Counted from the first letter of the stretch, positions 45,701 through 54,411 are shown. The stretch: 64,000 nucleotides of DNA from Sphingomonas sp. (GCF_017744835.1 NZ_JAGIAM010000006.1:62001-126000); one strand, 5' to 3'. Notes: generated from the letters alone by a model not told the origin. Numbers and translations are program-made.

Positions 45701-45913
45701 GCCTATTACGGGCGCGACTACGGCCAGCTGGACTTCTCGGGCAGCCTCGATCTCGCGAAGATCTTCGGCCCGAGCTACCTGCCGAGCCTCACGCTCAACG
45801 TGATCAACATCACCAAGGAGGCGCAGTCGAGCTACTTCCAGTTCGAGAACGCGACCTTCACGCAATACAATCCCGGCCGCACCGTGCTGGTCGGCATCCG
45901 CGGCCGCTTCTGA
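42752..45913 (+). CDS. TonB-dependent receptor, Xanthomonas/Caulobacter type
   Basis: 1053 aa. Signal peptide ending ALAQ, Q/A/T-rich linker, TonB-box-like EEIVVSGYRASL, then the characteristic FAEDIGKFPDTNIAESVNRIPG plug start and VSKSPTASQIEGGAAGTVNL, which mark the subfamily often linked with carbohydrate uptake. Barrel ends VGIRGRF. ATG at 42752 follows AGGGGAGGA at ideal spacing. A strong terminator follows and then a ROK sugar kinase, compatible with a sugar ligand, though none is demonstrated. Confidence 0.94.
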   Translation: MHVRTAPSFTARRAAMLGAVLLAGTAWPALAQDAAAPAQDSAAPAQDTTAQPTEDEEIVVSGYRASLQSQTNAKRESIGFTDTIFAEDIGKFPDTNIAESVNRIPGVTIAREVTGEGSNVTIRGLGTNFTRVTLNGAPVAVASVRFDAQSTNREVDLDLMPTELFTQLTVSKSPTASQIEGGAAGTVNLRSARPFDKPETYVSYSFQGSKVSSADKWGYRGHILASTTFGNFGILVGAAAARNEFHVDGFETIGWTNPNLTAAQCGATSGCNSTGGGNFTIPATVPANAGNGLTTGATIDKAFLLANNPGATIQQIDNGIIPRLGRPRTEEGYRDRKNLIASVEWRPSDALHFYVDGMYGTRRTEFTRTSMNWVGRNGAAIPLNTTYDRSDCSAGCVVTGGTYANAQFFLEYRPYLDTQDYWGVNPGMEFVVNDWIKGDLQANYTKSNFRRESPTVLVITPPSSGVTVDYRNDGGIPQINTNIDLNNPANFGWAGGGRVNLNGEERETETKGIRGSLLFGDEKRFSVRVGAAYDDTRRRITPFDNTNPWQNAICGNGPSITLPSPNTATTPCTGLDQPGATAPAGFPTWPGYGTNFTAGGAPITYAGSLIPTAEVPNYLLPNSNGFITVDWDKFRTATGYDQLLAQAQETGQSSSSANGGLIQEKVTGTFVEANDVIDIGDNTLRLNAGLRYVRTEQIVGGRLSVPDLRNTLPDPDGSGPLPAPQIADGGRYPNQIIFPINRSVYSNFLPSFSLAYDFAGKAVARASFSKTMTRPNPNALLPGASFTSPSADIGTVGNQELDPYISTNIDLGFEYYTGGEGVIAVAAFRKSITGFTVNGNTTVPLSFLAQYGITPESLTQAQRDALAARAPGQPLSTIPIVLQQQVNSDGKLKVNGLEFQLTQPLDFLTQYVGVTGLGVQANLTLVDQKGEGAGAPAIALGVAPMTYNVTGYYDKHGVSARLSYTFTEGSQSVNPGENGITGAAYYGRDYGQLDFSGSLDLAKIFGPSYLPSLTLNVINITKEAQSSYFQFENATFTQYNPGRTVLVGIRGRF

Positions 45914-45994
45914 CCCGCGGGTCATAGGGGGAGCGGCGGCCGGCCCTCGGGTCGCACCGGCCGCCGCCGCTCCATCCCGACATTTTCCGCATCT

Positions 45995-46019
45995 GGGCCG
46001 CTTCGGCGGCCCTTTTTTT
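45995..46019 (+). terminator. Rho-independent terminator after TBDR
   Basis: GGGCCGC, TTCG tetraloop, GCGGCCC, then seven T residues: a near-ideal intrinsic terminator. Confidence 0.92.
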
Positions 46020-46046
46020 GTGCCGCGCGGCAGGTTAGCTCGGGGC

Positions 46047-46940
46047 ATGGCTTCCACTGCACCGCTGATCGCCGGAATCGAGCTCGGCGGCACCAAATGC
46101 GTGGCGCTGCTCGCGAGCGGCCCCGGCGACATCCGCGAGCAGCATGTGATCGCGACCACCGATCCAGGGCCGACGCTCGCCGCGATCGAGGCCGTGCTCG
46201 ACGGCTGGCGGTTCGACGCGATCGGCATCGCCAGCTTCGGCCCGCTCGAGCTGGATCGCGCCCGCCCCGATTTCGGCAGCGTCACCGCCACGACCAAGCC
46301 CGGCTGGACCGGAACCGATCTCTTCCGCCGCTTCGGCCGACGCTACGAACGGCCGCTGGCGATCCAGACCGACGTCAACGGCGCGGCCCTCGCGGAGGGG
46401 CGCTGGGGTGCGGCGCAGGGCATGTCCACGCACAGCTATATCACCATCGGCACCGGGGTCGGCGTCGGGACGATCGCCGGCGGCCGGCCCGTGCAGGGCG
46501 TCGCGCATGGCGAAGCGGGGCACATGCGCGTGCCGCGCGCAGCGGGTGACGACTATCCGGGCTGGTGCCGCTTCCATGGCGACTGTGTCGAGGGGCTGAT
46601 CTCCGGCCCCGCCCTGGCTGAACGTTTCGGCGTGGCCGGCCGGGAGCTTCCCGACGACGGGCCGCAATGGGAGCTGTTCGTCCACGACCTCGTCGGGCTG
46701 CTCCACAATCTCGTCACTGCCTTCGCACCGGAGCGGATCGCGATCGGCGGCGGAGTCATCGCCGAGCGCGAGCACTTATTCGCCCGGCTGCGCGCGCGGC
46801 TTGCGCAGAGCATCGGCGGCTATGGCTCGCTCGGGCCCTATGCCGCCGAGCTCGACCGCCGGCTGGGCCCGCCGGGGCTCGGCACGCAGGCGGGCCCGCT
46901 GGGCGCGATCGCAATGGGGCTGGAGGCGCTGGAGCGCTGA
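46047..46940 (+). CDS. ROK-family sugar kinase (fructokinase-like)
   Basis: 297 aa. N-terminal ATP-binding motif AGIELGGTKCVALL, the DVNGAA block with the substrate-binding region, the glycine-rich ITIGTGVGVGTI and a zinc-type signature (HGEAGHM with WCRFHGDCVEGL). This combination is characteristic of ROK fructokinases (Mak/ScrK-like), although glucokinase cannot be excluded. ATG at 46047 is chosen over the GTG at 46020, which overlaps the terminator. Likely phosphorylates a hexose in the cytoplasm. Confidence 0.9.
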   Translation: MASTAPLIAGIELGGTKCVALLASGPGDIREQHVIATTDPGPTLAAIEAVLDGWRFDAIGIASFGPLELDRARPDFGSVTATTKPGWTGTDLFRRFGRRYERPLAIQTDVNGAALAEGRWGAAQGMSTHSYITIGTGVGVGTIAGGRPVQGVAHGEAGHMRVPRAAGDDYPGWCRFHGDCVEGLISGPALAERFGVAGRELPDDGPQWELFVHDLVGLLHNLVTAFAPERIAIGGGVIAEREHLFARLRARLAQSIGGYGSLGPYAAELDRRLGPPGLGTQAGPLGAIAMGLEALER

Positions 46941-46947
46941 GCGCCGC

Positions 46948-47571
46948 TCAGATCACTTCCATGTCGATCTTGTAATGGTGCCAGGCGAAGATCGCCGCCG
47001 CTCCCCGGTGCGGGCTCCAGGGCTCCGACCAGCTGCGCAGCAGCTTCTCGGACGGACGCTCGGCATGGCCCAGGATGCGGCCGATCTCGATTTGCACCGC
47101 CAGGTCTCCCGCGGGCCAGATGTCGGGCCGCCCTTCGGCGAACAACAGGTAGATCTCGGCGGACCACCGGCCGATCCCCTTGATGTGGGTGAGCGCGGCG
47201 ATCGCCTCCTCATCATCGGCGGGAAGGTTGTGCAGATCGAGCCGCCCACTCGTCACTTCGTCGGCCAGGCTGCGCGCATAGCTCGCCTTCTGACGCGACA
47301 GGCCGGCGGCACGTAGCGCCTCGTCCGATGCGCCCGCGATGGCCTGTGGATCGGTCAGCTCGCCGAGTCCGGCCTCGAGCTTGTTCCAGATCGACTGCGC
47401 GGCGGCGACGCTCACCTGCTGGCCCACGATCGTACGCAGCAGCGTCTCGTAACCGCGATCGCGCAGCCGTGGCGCCGGATATCCCGCGCGGGCGAGGGCG
47501 GCGGCAAAGGCGGGCTCGATTGCGGCGAGTGCGTCGATCGAGGTTTTGAGCTGGTCGGCGGTCAGGCCCAT
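46948..47571 (-). CDS. DNA-3-methyladenine glycosylase (HhH-GPD, AlkA-like)
   Basis: 207 aa. Helix-hairpin-helix IKGIGRWSAEIYLLF followed by the catalytic Asp in WPAGDLAVQI, and the early QQVSVAAAQSIW segment typical of AlkA/MAG enzymes. Removes alkylated purines from DNA by base excision. Start at MGLTADQ is chosen (AAGG 9 bp upstream); ATG at 47580 is an alternative. It is divergent from the ferredoxin gene with 63 bp between. Confidence 0.9.
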   Translation of the reverse strand: MGLTADQLKTSIDALAAIEPAFAAALARAGYPAPRLRDRGYETLLRTIVGQQVSVAAAQSIWNKLEAGLGELTDPQAIAGASDEALRAAGLSRQKASYARSLADEVTSGRLDLHNLPADDEEAIAALTHIKGIGRWSAEIYLLFAEGRPDIWPAGDLAVQIEIGRILGHAERPSEKLLRSWSEPWSPHRGAAAIFAWHHYKIDMEVI

Positions 47572-47634
47572 GCGCGGCATCCTTGAACTGAGCGGGTATC
47601 GGCGGCATGGACGCGGCCGACGAAGGAGAATTGC

Positions 47635-47952
47635 ATGCCGAAGCTCATCGTGGTGACCAGGGACGGGCAGGAACGCGAAGTCAATGGCAGCGCGGGCCTC
47701 AGCGTGATGGAAGTGATCCGCGAGAGCGGGATCGACGAGCTGCTCGCGATCTGCGGCGGCTGCTGCAGTTGCGCGACCTGCCACGTGCATGTCGACCCGG
47801 AATTTGCGGCCAAACTGCCGCGGATGAGCGAGGACGAGGACGATCTGCTCGAAAGCTCGTCCGATCGCGACGAGACTTCGCGGCTGTCGTGCCAGCTGCT
47901 GTTCACGCCCGAGCTCGACCGGCTGCGCGTGACGATCGCCGCCGAGGACTGA
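47635..47952 (+). CDS. [2Fe-2S] ferredoxin, adrenodoxin type
   Basis: 105 aa. Cluster ligands in CGGCCSCATCHV with the fourth Cys in SRLSCQLL, the vertebrate/bacterial adrenodoxin pattern, plus an acidic stretch (SEDEDDLLE) that normally docks redox partners. Such ferredoxins donate electrons to P450s or serve Fe-S assembly. No ferredoxin reductase is nearby. An A/G-rich GAAGGAG lies ahead of the ATG. Confidence 0.93.
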   Translation: MPKLIVVTRDGQEREVNGSAGLSVMEVIRESGIDELLAICGGCCSCATCHVHVDPEFAAKLPRMSEDEDDLLESSSDRDETSRLSCQLLFTPELDRLRVTIAAED

Positions 47953-48072
47953 CGCGGGCGCCCACCCGCGCGGCAGGAGCGGCGACGGGCCGGGGCAGGG
48001 GCGAGCGCACTCGGCATTGTCGAACGAAAGCAGAACGCACTCTGCTTTGCAAGGTCGCGGACGGGCCTGCCG

Positions 48073-48477
48073 CTAGGCGGCGTCTGCCTCGGGATCGCCG
48101 GGCAGGATGACTCCGCTCTCCATCAGGATCCGGATCTTGTCGTGCGCGAAGGCTGTCGAGAGACCGCCCTCGCGCTGTGGGTTCCGGCGGTTGTGATTGA
48201 GGCAGAGGTCGCGAATCATGCGCACCTTCGCGAGCGCCTCGTCCTCAAGCGCGAAAATCCCGGCGGCAACGCAGCCCTCGATCCACGCCGCCATGACGAT
48301 GGCGACGGTGCGGGACTTGGTCCGGATTTTCCAGCCGAGCGGCAGTGCGAAAGCGAACTTGTCTACGACTCGGTCAAATTCGGCGGCTTGTTCGGCAGTT
48401 AGAACATCGCGAATGCGAAGATGCGGTGGCGTGATATGGCCTGGCAACGGGTTCTCTTTCCAGCCCTGCTCCGTCAA
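48073..48477 (-). CDS. Hypothetical protein
   Basis: 134 aa with a TTG start and no convincing ribosome-binding sequence. Predicted mostly helical and soluble; includes a hydrophobic helix (VAIVMAAWIEGCVAAGIF) that may be buried rather than transmembrane. Not recognised. It is flanked on its 5' side by a lower-GC stretch of about 230 bp, suggesting an acquired segment. Confidence 0.5.
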   Translation of the reverse strand: MTEQGWKENPLPGHITPPHLRIRDVLTAEQAAEFDRVVDKFAFALPLGWKIRTKSRTVAIVMAAWIEGCVAAGIFALEDEALAKVRMIRDLCLNHNRRNPQREGGLSTAFAHDKIRILMESGVILPGDPEADAA

Positions 48478-48647
48478 GGCTAATGCGTCTATTTCACCCG
48501 TCGAGCAGCTATCTAGTCAAAATCTGCAAATTTCTGCAAGCGAAATCTCGGCTGGACTCCCGCTTCTCCTGCGCGATCGATGTCATTTTATCAGACATTT
48601 CACATCTGCTTTGTTGTTTCAAAAATGCTCGATCGCAAGTTTGCCCG

Positions 48648-48662
48648 ATAACCATAGGTTAT
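48648..48662. promoter_or_regulatory. Palindrome upstream of penicillin-acylase gene
   Basis: ATAACC-ATA-GGTTAT is a perfect inverted repeat 81-95 bp before the acylase start, inside an AT-rich intergenic region (48478-48742). Candidate operator; no binder identified. Confidence 0.4.
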
Positions 48663-48742
48663 TCCGGTGTTATGCGATGCTCGATGGACAGCGCGGCTCA
48701 GGCCGACTCTAGTCGGTCCGCAACGCCGCAAGGGGATTTCCG

Positions 48743-51094
48743 ATGCTGAACCGTCGTTCCTTCCTCTTGGGTTCGGCTGCCACATTGGTTGCCACCGCCG
48801 CGGCGGCGCGGCCGCTGTCGGTCGTGCGGCAACGGCAGGTGTCGGGGCCCGGCGCCGCGATCGACATCGTCGATGACGTCTTCGGCACGCCGCATATCCG
48901 CGCCGCCTCGATCCCCGACGCCTTTTTCGGCCAAGGCTATGTCGTCGCGCGCGACCGGCTGTTCCAGATCGACTTGTCGCACCGTCGGGAGATGGGCCGG
49001 CTCTCCGAGGTCTTCGGTCCGCGTTTCGCCGAACACGACGCGGCCGCGCGCCTGTTCCACTATCGCGGCGACCTCGACGCCGAGCTGGCCCATGTGCCGG
49101 CCGACGTGCTCGCCTGCGGCCGCGCCTATGTCGCCGGCGTCAATGCGCGCATCGACGAAGTGCTCGCCGATCCTTCGCTGCTGCCGCTCGAATATCGGAT
49201 CCTGGGCATTCGGCCGCTCAAATGGGACCTGCGCGACCTGGTGCGCGCGCGCGACGCCGCGGGCAATGCCGATGACGAGGTTCGTCGCGCGCAGCTCGCC
49301 GCGCTGGGGCTGCTCGATCTCGACGCGATCATCGCGCCGCTCCGCCCGGCCTGGACGATGCAGGTGCCCGAGGGGCTCGACGCGGCCGCGGTGAGCGAAG
49401 CCGATCTAGGCGTCCTTCGGCTCGAGCGGCTACCCTTCGGCCCCGACATCGCCGTGCCCGATCCCGCCGGCGCGGTCGAGCGCGCCAATGCCGGGAGCAA
49501 TGCCTGGACGGTTGCGCCCTCGCGCACAACCACCGGTCGGCCGATCCTCGCGAACGATCCGCATCTCGGCATCGGCGGCTTCGGCCCGCGCCATGTCGCG
49601 CATCTGAGCGCGCCGGGGCTCGACGTGATCGGTGGCGGCTCGCCGGGCCTGCCCGGCATCATGCAGGGCCACACCGATCGCTTCGCCTTCGGCCGCACCA
49701 ATTTCCACATCGATCAGGGCGACCTGTTCGTGCTCGAGCTCCACCCCGAGGATCCGGAGCGCTACCGTCACGACGGCGGCTGGAAGCGCTTCGATCGCGT
49801 CGAAGAAGCGATCGCGGTCAAGGGCGCTCCGCCCCGGCGCGTGACGCTGCGCTATTCGGTCCAGGGCCCGGTGATCGCGCACGATCCCGCCCGCCGGCGC
49901 GCGACTGCGCTCGCCACGGTGACGATGCAGCCGGGCGCGAGCGGCGTCTTCGCGATGATCGCGATCAACCTGGCGAAGGATTGGACGAGCCTGCGTCGGG
50001 CCTGGGCGCTCCACCCGTCGCCGACCAATTTCCACTATGCCGATGTCGAAGGGAACACCGGCTGGCAAGTGATCGGCTATATGCCGGTGCGCAAGCGCGG
50101 CGACGGGCTGCTGCCCGTTCCCGGCGACGGAAGCTATGACTGGACCGGGCTGCGGGACTTCACGGCGTTGCCCAGCGAATACAACCCCGCCAAGGGCTGG
50201 TTCGCCTCGGCCAATCAGAACAACCTCCCCGCCAACTGGCCGCGCGAGCGCATCCCCGCCTTCTCGTTCCGCGATCCCTATCGCTACGAGCGCATCGCCG
50301 ATGTGCTCGCGACGCAGGACCGGCACAGTCTGGCCGACAGCGTCGCGCTCCAGCACGACACGCTGTCCACCCCCGCGCGCCAGTTCCTCGCGCTGCTCCC
50401 GCAAAACCCCTCCGAAGCTGCCCGACCGGCAGTGGAGATGCTGCGCCGCTGGGACGCGCGGATCGACGTCGGGAGCGGCGCCGCGGCACTGTTCCAGATC
50501 GTCTGGCGCGATCTTGGCAAGCGCATGCTGGCCGCGATCGTGCCGGCGCGTGCCAGGGCGCTGGTGACCGAGATCGCGCCGTCGGTGCTGCTCGGCCTGC
50601 TCGCCCGGCCCGATGCGCGGCTCGGCGCAAACCCCACAGCCGCGCGCGACGCGATGCTAGACGCCGCGCTCGCCGGCGGCTGGACCTCGGCGCACCAGCT
50701 CCTCGGACCCGATCCCGCGGCATGGCGCTGGAGTACGCTCCACCAGGTGCGCATCCGCCATCCGCTTTCGGCGATTCCCGCGATCGCCGCGGCCTTCCCG
50801 CCGATCGAAGGCGAAGGGTCAGGGGGCGACGGCTATACCGTCATGGCGCGCTGGCTCGGGGGAGGGCCGGGCTGGGGTGTCGGCGGCGGCGCGAGCTATC
50901 TGCAGGTGATCGACGTCGGCGCCTGGGACAATTCGCTGATGCTCAACCTGCCCGGCCAGTCGATAGACCCGCGCTCGCCGCATTACCGCGACCAGTTCCA
51001 GCCCTGGGCGGCCGGGCGGATGCGTCCGATGCTCTTCAGCCGTGCCGCGGTCGACACCCAGGCCGCCGCGCGTACCACGCTGCGGCCCGGCTAG
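48743..51094 (+). CDS. Penicillin acylase family (N-terminal nucleophile) amidase
   Basis: 783 aa. Twin-arginine signal (NRRSFLLGSAATLVATAAAA), alpha-subunit region, spacer, then the autoprocessing junction and nucleophile Ser in AGSNAW (about residue 250). Later blocks HLGIGGFGPRH, GLPGIMQGHTDRFAFG and FHYADVEGNTGW are typical of the family. Members cleave penicillins, acyl-homoserine lactones or other N-acyl amides after self-cleavage into two chains in the periplasm. Substrate cannot be told from sequence; quorum-signal degradation is a common role. GCAAGGGG lies ahead of the ATG. Confidence 0.9.
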   Translation: MLNRRSFLLGSAATLVATAAAARPLSVVRQRQVSGPGAAIDIVDDVFGTPHIRAASIPDAFFGQGYVVARDRLFQIDLSHRREMGRLSEVFGPRFAEHDAAARLFHYRGDLDAELAHVPADVLACGRAYVAGVNARIDEVLADPSLLPLEYRILGIRPLKWDLRDLVRARDAAGNADDEVRRAQLAALGLLDLDAIIAPLRPAWTMQVPEGLDAAAVSEADLGVLRLERLPFGPDIAVPDPAGAVERANAGSNAWTVAPSRTTTGRPILANDPHLGIGGFGPRHVAHLSAPGLDVIGGGSPGLPGIMQGHTDRFAFGRTNFHIDQGDLFVLELHPEDPERYRHDGGWKRFDRVEEAIAVKGAPPRRVTLRYSVQGPVIAHDPARRRATALATVTMQPGASGVFAMIAINLAKDWTSLRRAWALHPSPTNFHYADVEGNTGWQVIGYMPVRKRGDGLLPVPGDGSYDWTGLRDFTALPSEYNPAKGWFASANQNNLPANWPRERIPAFSFRDPYRYERIADVLATQDRHSLADSVALQHDTLSTPARQFLALLPQNPSEAARPAVEMLRRWDARIDVGSGAAALFQIVWRDLGKRMLAAIVPARARALVTEIAPSVLLGLLARPDARLGANPTAARDAMLDAALAGGWTSAHQLLGPDPAAWRWSTLHQVRIRHPLSAIPAIAAAFPPIEGEGSGGDGYTVMARWLGGGPGWGVGGGASYLQVIDVGAWDNSLMLNLPGQSIDPRSPHYRDQFQPWAAGRMRPMLFSRAAVDTQAAARTTLRPG

Positions 51095-51906
51095 AGCCCC
51101 ACGACCCTGAGCACCGCAGTCGGCGCATCCTTGGTGCGGTTGTTGACCGTCCAGACGATCGTCTTGCCCGCCGCGCCCGCGCGGGCGCCGTCCTCCTGGT
51201 TCTGGCTGACGATCTCGGCATTGGTGGTCAGCGTGAAGGTGCCGGCCATCTTGGCGGACTCATAGCCCATCGCCTTGCCCATGCCGTCCCCCATGCCTTC
51301 GCTCATCGCCCCCATCGCGCCCGCGCCGCCAAGGCCGCTCGAATCCTGCTGGGCGAAGCCCGGCGCCTTGACGCGCACCACGTCCTTGCCGCGCAGTTCG
51401 ATCACCACGAACGGGAAGACCATCTGCGCGTCCTGATTGTAGGGGAAAGCGAAGCCGTGGCTGAGCTTGCCCGAGATCGCATAGTCGACCCAGAACAGCC
51501 CGTCGCCGCGATATTCAACCGTGCGATATCCCGCTTCCTTCGCGATCTGCGTTGCGAGCTCGCGATATTCGGCGTCGCGCTCGGCTTTCTCCTCGGGCGT
51601 CAGCGCCAGGTCCGGGTCCTTTTTGTCGTCGCTCTGGACCAGGACGGCGCCGGTCAGCACGGCCGGATCGTCCTTGGCGTCGTCGGAATCCTCGTCCTTG
51701 CCCTTCTCCTTGATCGCGGCCTCGGTCGCCTTGCCGCTCAGCCGCTTGAGGTCGAGCGCCTGGATCTCGCCCTTGTAGGTGAAGGTGAAGCTGCGGTCGG
51801 CACGGATGTCGAGCGTCGATGCGAACTTGCCGGGCGTGAACAGGCACGCGGCGAGCGCGAGCGGCATGAGCAACGCTGCGGCGAGCGCCTTCCCCCGGTG
51901 AAACAT
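51091..51906 (-). CDS. Sphingomonad lipoprotein of unknown function
   Basis: 271 aa. Lipobox LALAAC after a hydrophobic leader. The mature protein starts with a beta-rich segment (FASTLDIRADRSFTFTYKG), has a charged K/D/E-rich middle (residues 60-100) and a Gly/Met-rich stretch (AMGAMSEGMGDGMGKAMG). I do not recognise a functional domain. Its stop codon shares the palindrome CTAG (51091-51094) with the stop of the convergent acylase gene. Confidence 0.75.
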   Translation of the reverse strand: MFHRGKALAAALLMPLALAACLFTPGKFASTLDIRADRSFTFTYKGEIQALDLKRLSGKATEAAIKEKGKDEDSDDAKDDPAVLTGAVLVQSDDKKDPDLALTPEEKAERDAEYRELATQIAKEAGYRTVEYRGDGLFWVDYAISGKLSHGFAFPYNQDAQMVFPFVVIELRGKDVVRVKAPGFAQQDSSGLGGAGAMGAMSEGMGDGMGKAMGYESAKMAGTFTLTTNAEIVSQNQEDGARAGAAGKTIVWTVNNRTKDAPTAVLRVVGL

Positions 51907-51933
51907 CGATTCAGCCCCCCCTGTTGCGGGCCC

Positions 51934-52680
51934 TCAGCCGCGTGCGGCGATGGCGTAGAGCGCGACCGCTGCGGCGTTGGACACGTTCAGGCTCTCGACC
52001 TTAGGCGATATCGGCAGCCTGGCAAGCTCGTCGCAATGCGCCTCGGTGTTCTGGCGCATGCCTTCGCCCTCGGCGCCGAGCACCAGCGCGACGCGTGCAT
52101 CGCCGATCGCCTGCCCGAGCGTCTGCGTGGCATGGCCGCTGAGCCCGATCCGCCAGAAGCCGGCCTCGGCGATCTCATCGAGCGCGCGGGCGAGGTTGAC
52201 GACGCGTACCCAGGGCACGGTCTCGAGTGTCCCCGACGCAGCGCGGGCGAGCGCGCCCGATTCGGGCGGCGCGTGCCGGTCCTGCGTGACGATGCCCAAA
52301 GCGTCGAACGCCGCCGCCGAGCGCAGGATCGCGCCGACGTTGTGCGGATCGGTCACCTGGTCGAGCACGAGCAGCGGGCGCTGGTCGTCCTTGCCCTGCA
52401 GGAGCAGGTCGCCGAGCCAGACGTCCTCGAGCGGATCGACTTCGGCGACCAGCCCCTGGTGCGGCGCGTCGTTCGGCACCAGCCGCGCGAGATCCGCCAC
52501 ATCGGCGAAGGTCACCGGAATCGAAGACGGCAGGTCGAAGGCGGCCAGCGCCTCGCGCGTGCCCCAGATCTTTCGCACGTGACGCTCGGGATTGGCGAGC
52601 GCCGCGGTGACGGCATGGCGTCCATAGAAGCGCGGCCGCGACGGGGCGGCCTGGCTCGGGCGGTGTCCCTTGCGTGCCAT
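51934..52680 (-). CDS. rlmB: 23S rRNA (guanosine-2'-O-)-methyltransferase RlmB / TrmH family
   Basis: 248 aa SpoU-type SAM methyltransferase with a trefoil knot. N-terminal substrate-binding domain (FYGRHAVTAAL), catalytic Arg block LDQVTDPHNVGAILRSA, and the SAM-binding knot motifs LVLGAEGEGM and LPISPKVESLNVSNAAAVALY. RlmB methylates G2251 of 23S rRNA in the P loop. ATG at 52680 overlaps the M28 peptidase stop (TGATG), so the two are co-translated; further upstream in-frame codons lie within that gene and are rejected. Confidence 0.9.
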   Translation of the reverse strand: MARKGHRPSQAAPSRPRFYGRHAVTAALANPERHVRKIWGTREALAAFDLPSSIPVTFADVADLARLVPNDAPHQGLVAEVDPLEDVWLGDLLLQGKDDQRPLLVLDQVTDPHNVGAILRSAAAFDALGIVTQDRHAPPESGALARAASGTLETVPWVRVVNLARALDEIAEAGFWRIGLSGHATQTLGQAIGDARVALVLGAEGEGMRQNTEAHCDELARLPISPKVESLNVSNAAAVALYAIAARG

Positions 52681-54293
52681 CAGTCGAGGTCGTCCGGGTT
52701 GGGATAGGCGAACGGATCGGTCACGTTCGGTTCGGTCGGGAAGGGCAGGCGAGGCAAGGGCTTCTCCGCATTGGCGGCGTTGAGCAGGAACGCGGCGAGC
52801 ACCGCGGCGCCCTGGCGCATGTCGGCCGCCTTCAGGTGATCGAAGGTGTCGACGTTCGTATGGTGGAGCCGGCTGCCATAGTCGAGCGGATCCTGGATGA
52901 ACTGGAAGGCGGGGATGCCGACCGCCGAGAAGAAGACATGATCGGTGCCGCCGGTCTGGCGGATAGCGACCGTGTTCGCGCCCAGCGAGGCGAAGGGCGC
53001 GAACCATTCGCGGAAGATCGGCACCGCGGCGAGGTTGCGCTCCGAATAGATGCCGCGGATCTTGCCCGATCCATTGTCGATGTTGAAATAGGCCGCGAGC
53101 TTGTCATAGCCCGGCTGGCGCACCACCGGCCAGCGGTCCGCCCAGCCGTAGAAGCGCGCGAGGCCCGAACTGGGCGCACCCGGTTTGCGCTGGCGAGTCG
53201 CGATGTGGCGCTCGACATAGTCCATCGAGCCGAGCAGCCCCTGCTCCTCGCCCGCCCAGAGCGCGAAGCGGATCGTGCGCTTCGGCTTGGCGCCCATTGC
53301 CTTCAGGATGCGCGCGGCCTCCATCACCATCGCCACGCCCGCGCCATTGTCGGCGGCGCCGTCGCCCGCGGCCCAGCTGTCGAGATGCGCGCCGGCCATC
53401 ACATAGGCGCCCGAGGGATCGCTGCCGGGGATATCGGCCAGGATGTTGTACGCCTTGGTGTCGGCGTCCTCGAAATGAACGACATTCTCTATCTCGAGCA
53501 CCGGCGCGGGGCCGGTCTTCGCCAGCCGGCCGAGGCGCCGATAATCCTCCGCGGCGATTTCGATGCCGGGCACCTGCTGGGTCTCGCCCGTGCCGAACAG
53601 ATAGCCGCTGCCGTGGATCAGCTTGCCGTCGCGCGGCGACATGGTCGCATAGGCGACCGCGCCTTCGGCCTTGAGGAAGGCGTCGAGCCTGGTTGCAAAC
53701 TCCAGCCGCTTGATCCGGCGGTCGGTCGCCTCGGGATCATATTGGGGCTGGTCGTAATTATCGAGCTTGGCGAGGTCGTCGCCGCCCAGCCGCCGGAAGG
53801 GCGCGTCACCGGGCTCCGATCCGTCATTCGGGAGCGTGACGAGCACGACCTTGCCCGAGAGCTTGCCGCGCCACCGCGCGAAATGATCCTCCTTGCTCAT
53901 CGGCGCGACGACGACCGGCGCGCTGATCCGGCCCGGCGTGGCGGGCGTCCAGGCGATCGGAATCGAAGTGAGCTCGATCGGCCGCGGGCTCACCATCCGC
54001 GCCGAGGCGCGCTCGATCCACCAGCCGCGGCCGAAGTCGAACCCTTCCTTGTGGACGTTGGCGAGGCCCCATTCGCGGAACTTGCCCGCGGTCCAGTCTT
54101 CGGCCCGGCGCATGCCCGGCGAGTTGGTGAGGCGCGGGCCGATCCCGTCGGTGAGCTGCTGCGCAGTCTGCATCACCTGCGAGCGGTTGAGCCCCTCGTC
54201 GAGGATGCGGGCGACTTCGTTGCGGTCGACGGTCTGAGCCGCGAGCGGTACGGAAAGAAGTGAGAGTGCGGCGATCGCGGCAAGCTTGCGCAT
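52680..54293 (-). CDS. M28-family metallopeptidase
   Basis: 537 aa, signal peptide ending PLAAQ. A PA (protease-associated) domain precedes the peptidase domain. Co-catalytic zinc ligands are all visible: H in AGAHLDSW, D in GAADNGAG, the catalytic and ligand glutamates in WAGEEQGLLGS, D in FNIDNGSG and H in LHHTNVDT. These are secreted aminopeptidases or carboxypeptidases. Coupled to rlmB downstream, which is probably operon convenience. Confidence 0.92.
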   Translation of the reverse strand: MRKLAAIAALSLLSVPLAAQTVDRNEVARILDEGLNRSQVMQTAQQLTDGIGPRLTNSPGMRRAEDWTAGKFREWGLANVHKEGFDFGRGWWIERASARMVSPRPIELTSIPIAWTPATPGRISAPVVVAPMSKEDHFARWRGKLSGKVVLVTLPNDGSEPGDAPFRRLGGDDLAKLDNYDQPQYDPEATDRRIKRLEFATRLDAFLKAEGAVAYATMSPRDGKLIHGSGYLFGTGETQQVPGIEIAAEDYRRLGRLAKTGPAPVLEIENVVHFEDADTKAYNILADIPGSDPSGAYVMAGAHLDSWAAGDGAADNGAGVAMVMEAARILKAMGAKPKRTIRFALWAGEEQGLLGSMDYVERHIATRQRKPGAPSSGLARFYGWADRWPVVRQPGYDKLAAYFNIDNGSGKIRGIYSERNLAAVPIFREWFAPFASLGANTVAIRQTGGTDHVFFSAVGIPAFQFIQDPLDYGSRLHHTNVDTFDHLKAADMRQGAAVLAAFLLNAANAEKPLPRLPFPTEPNVTDPFAYPNPDDLD

Positions 54294-54411
54294 TGGGTTT
54301 CCCGGAAAAAAGATGCCGCGGACGCTATGCGGCACGAGGAGTGCGCGCAAGGCGTTGACAGCACGCCCCGGTATCGGCATTGGCACGCCCTCGCTCGCAA
54401 GCGGCGCCCAT

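Noticed and set aside
42629..46297. Antisense open frame of about 1220 codons opposite the third TBDR
   Set aside because: Same artefact; the plus strand has a complete receptor with RBS and terminator.
48142..48402. 86-codon plus-strand frame opposite the hypothetical gene at 48073
   Set aside because: The minus-strand frame is longer and has more protein-like composition; neither is certain but this one is weaker.
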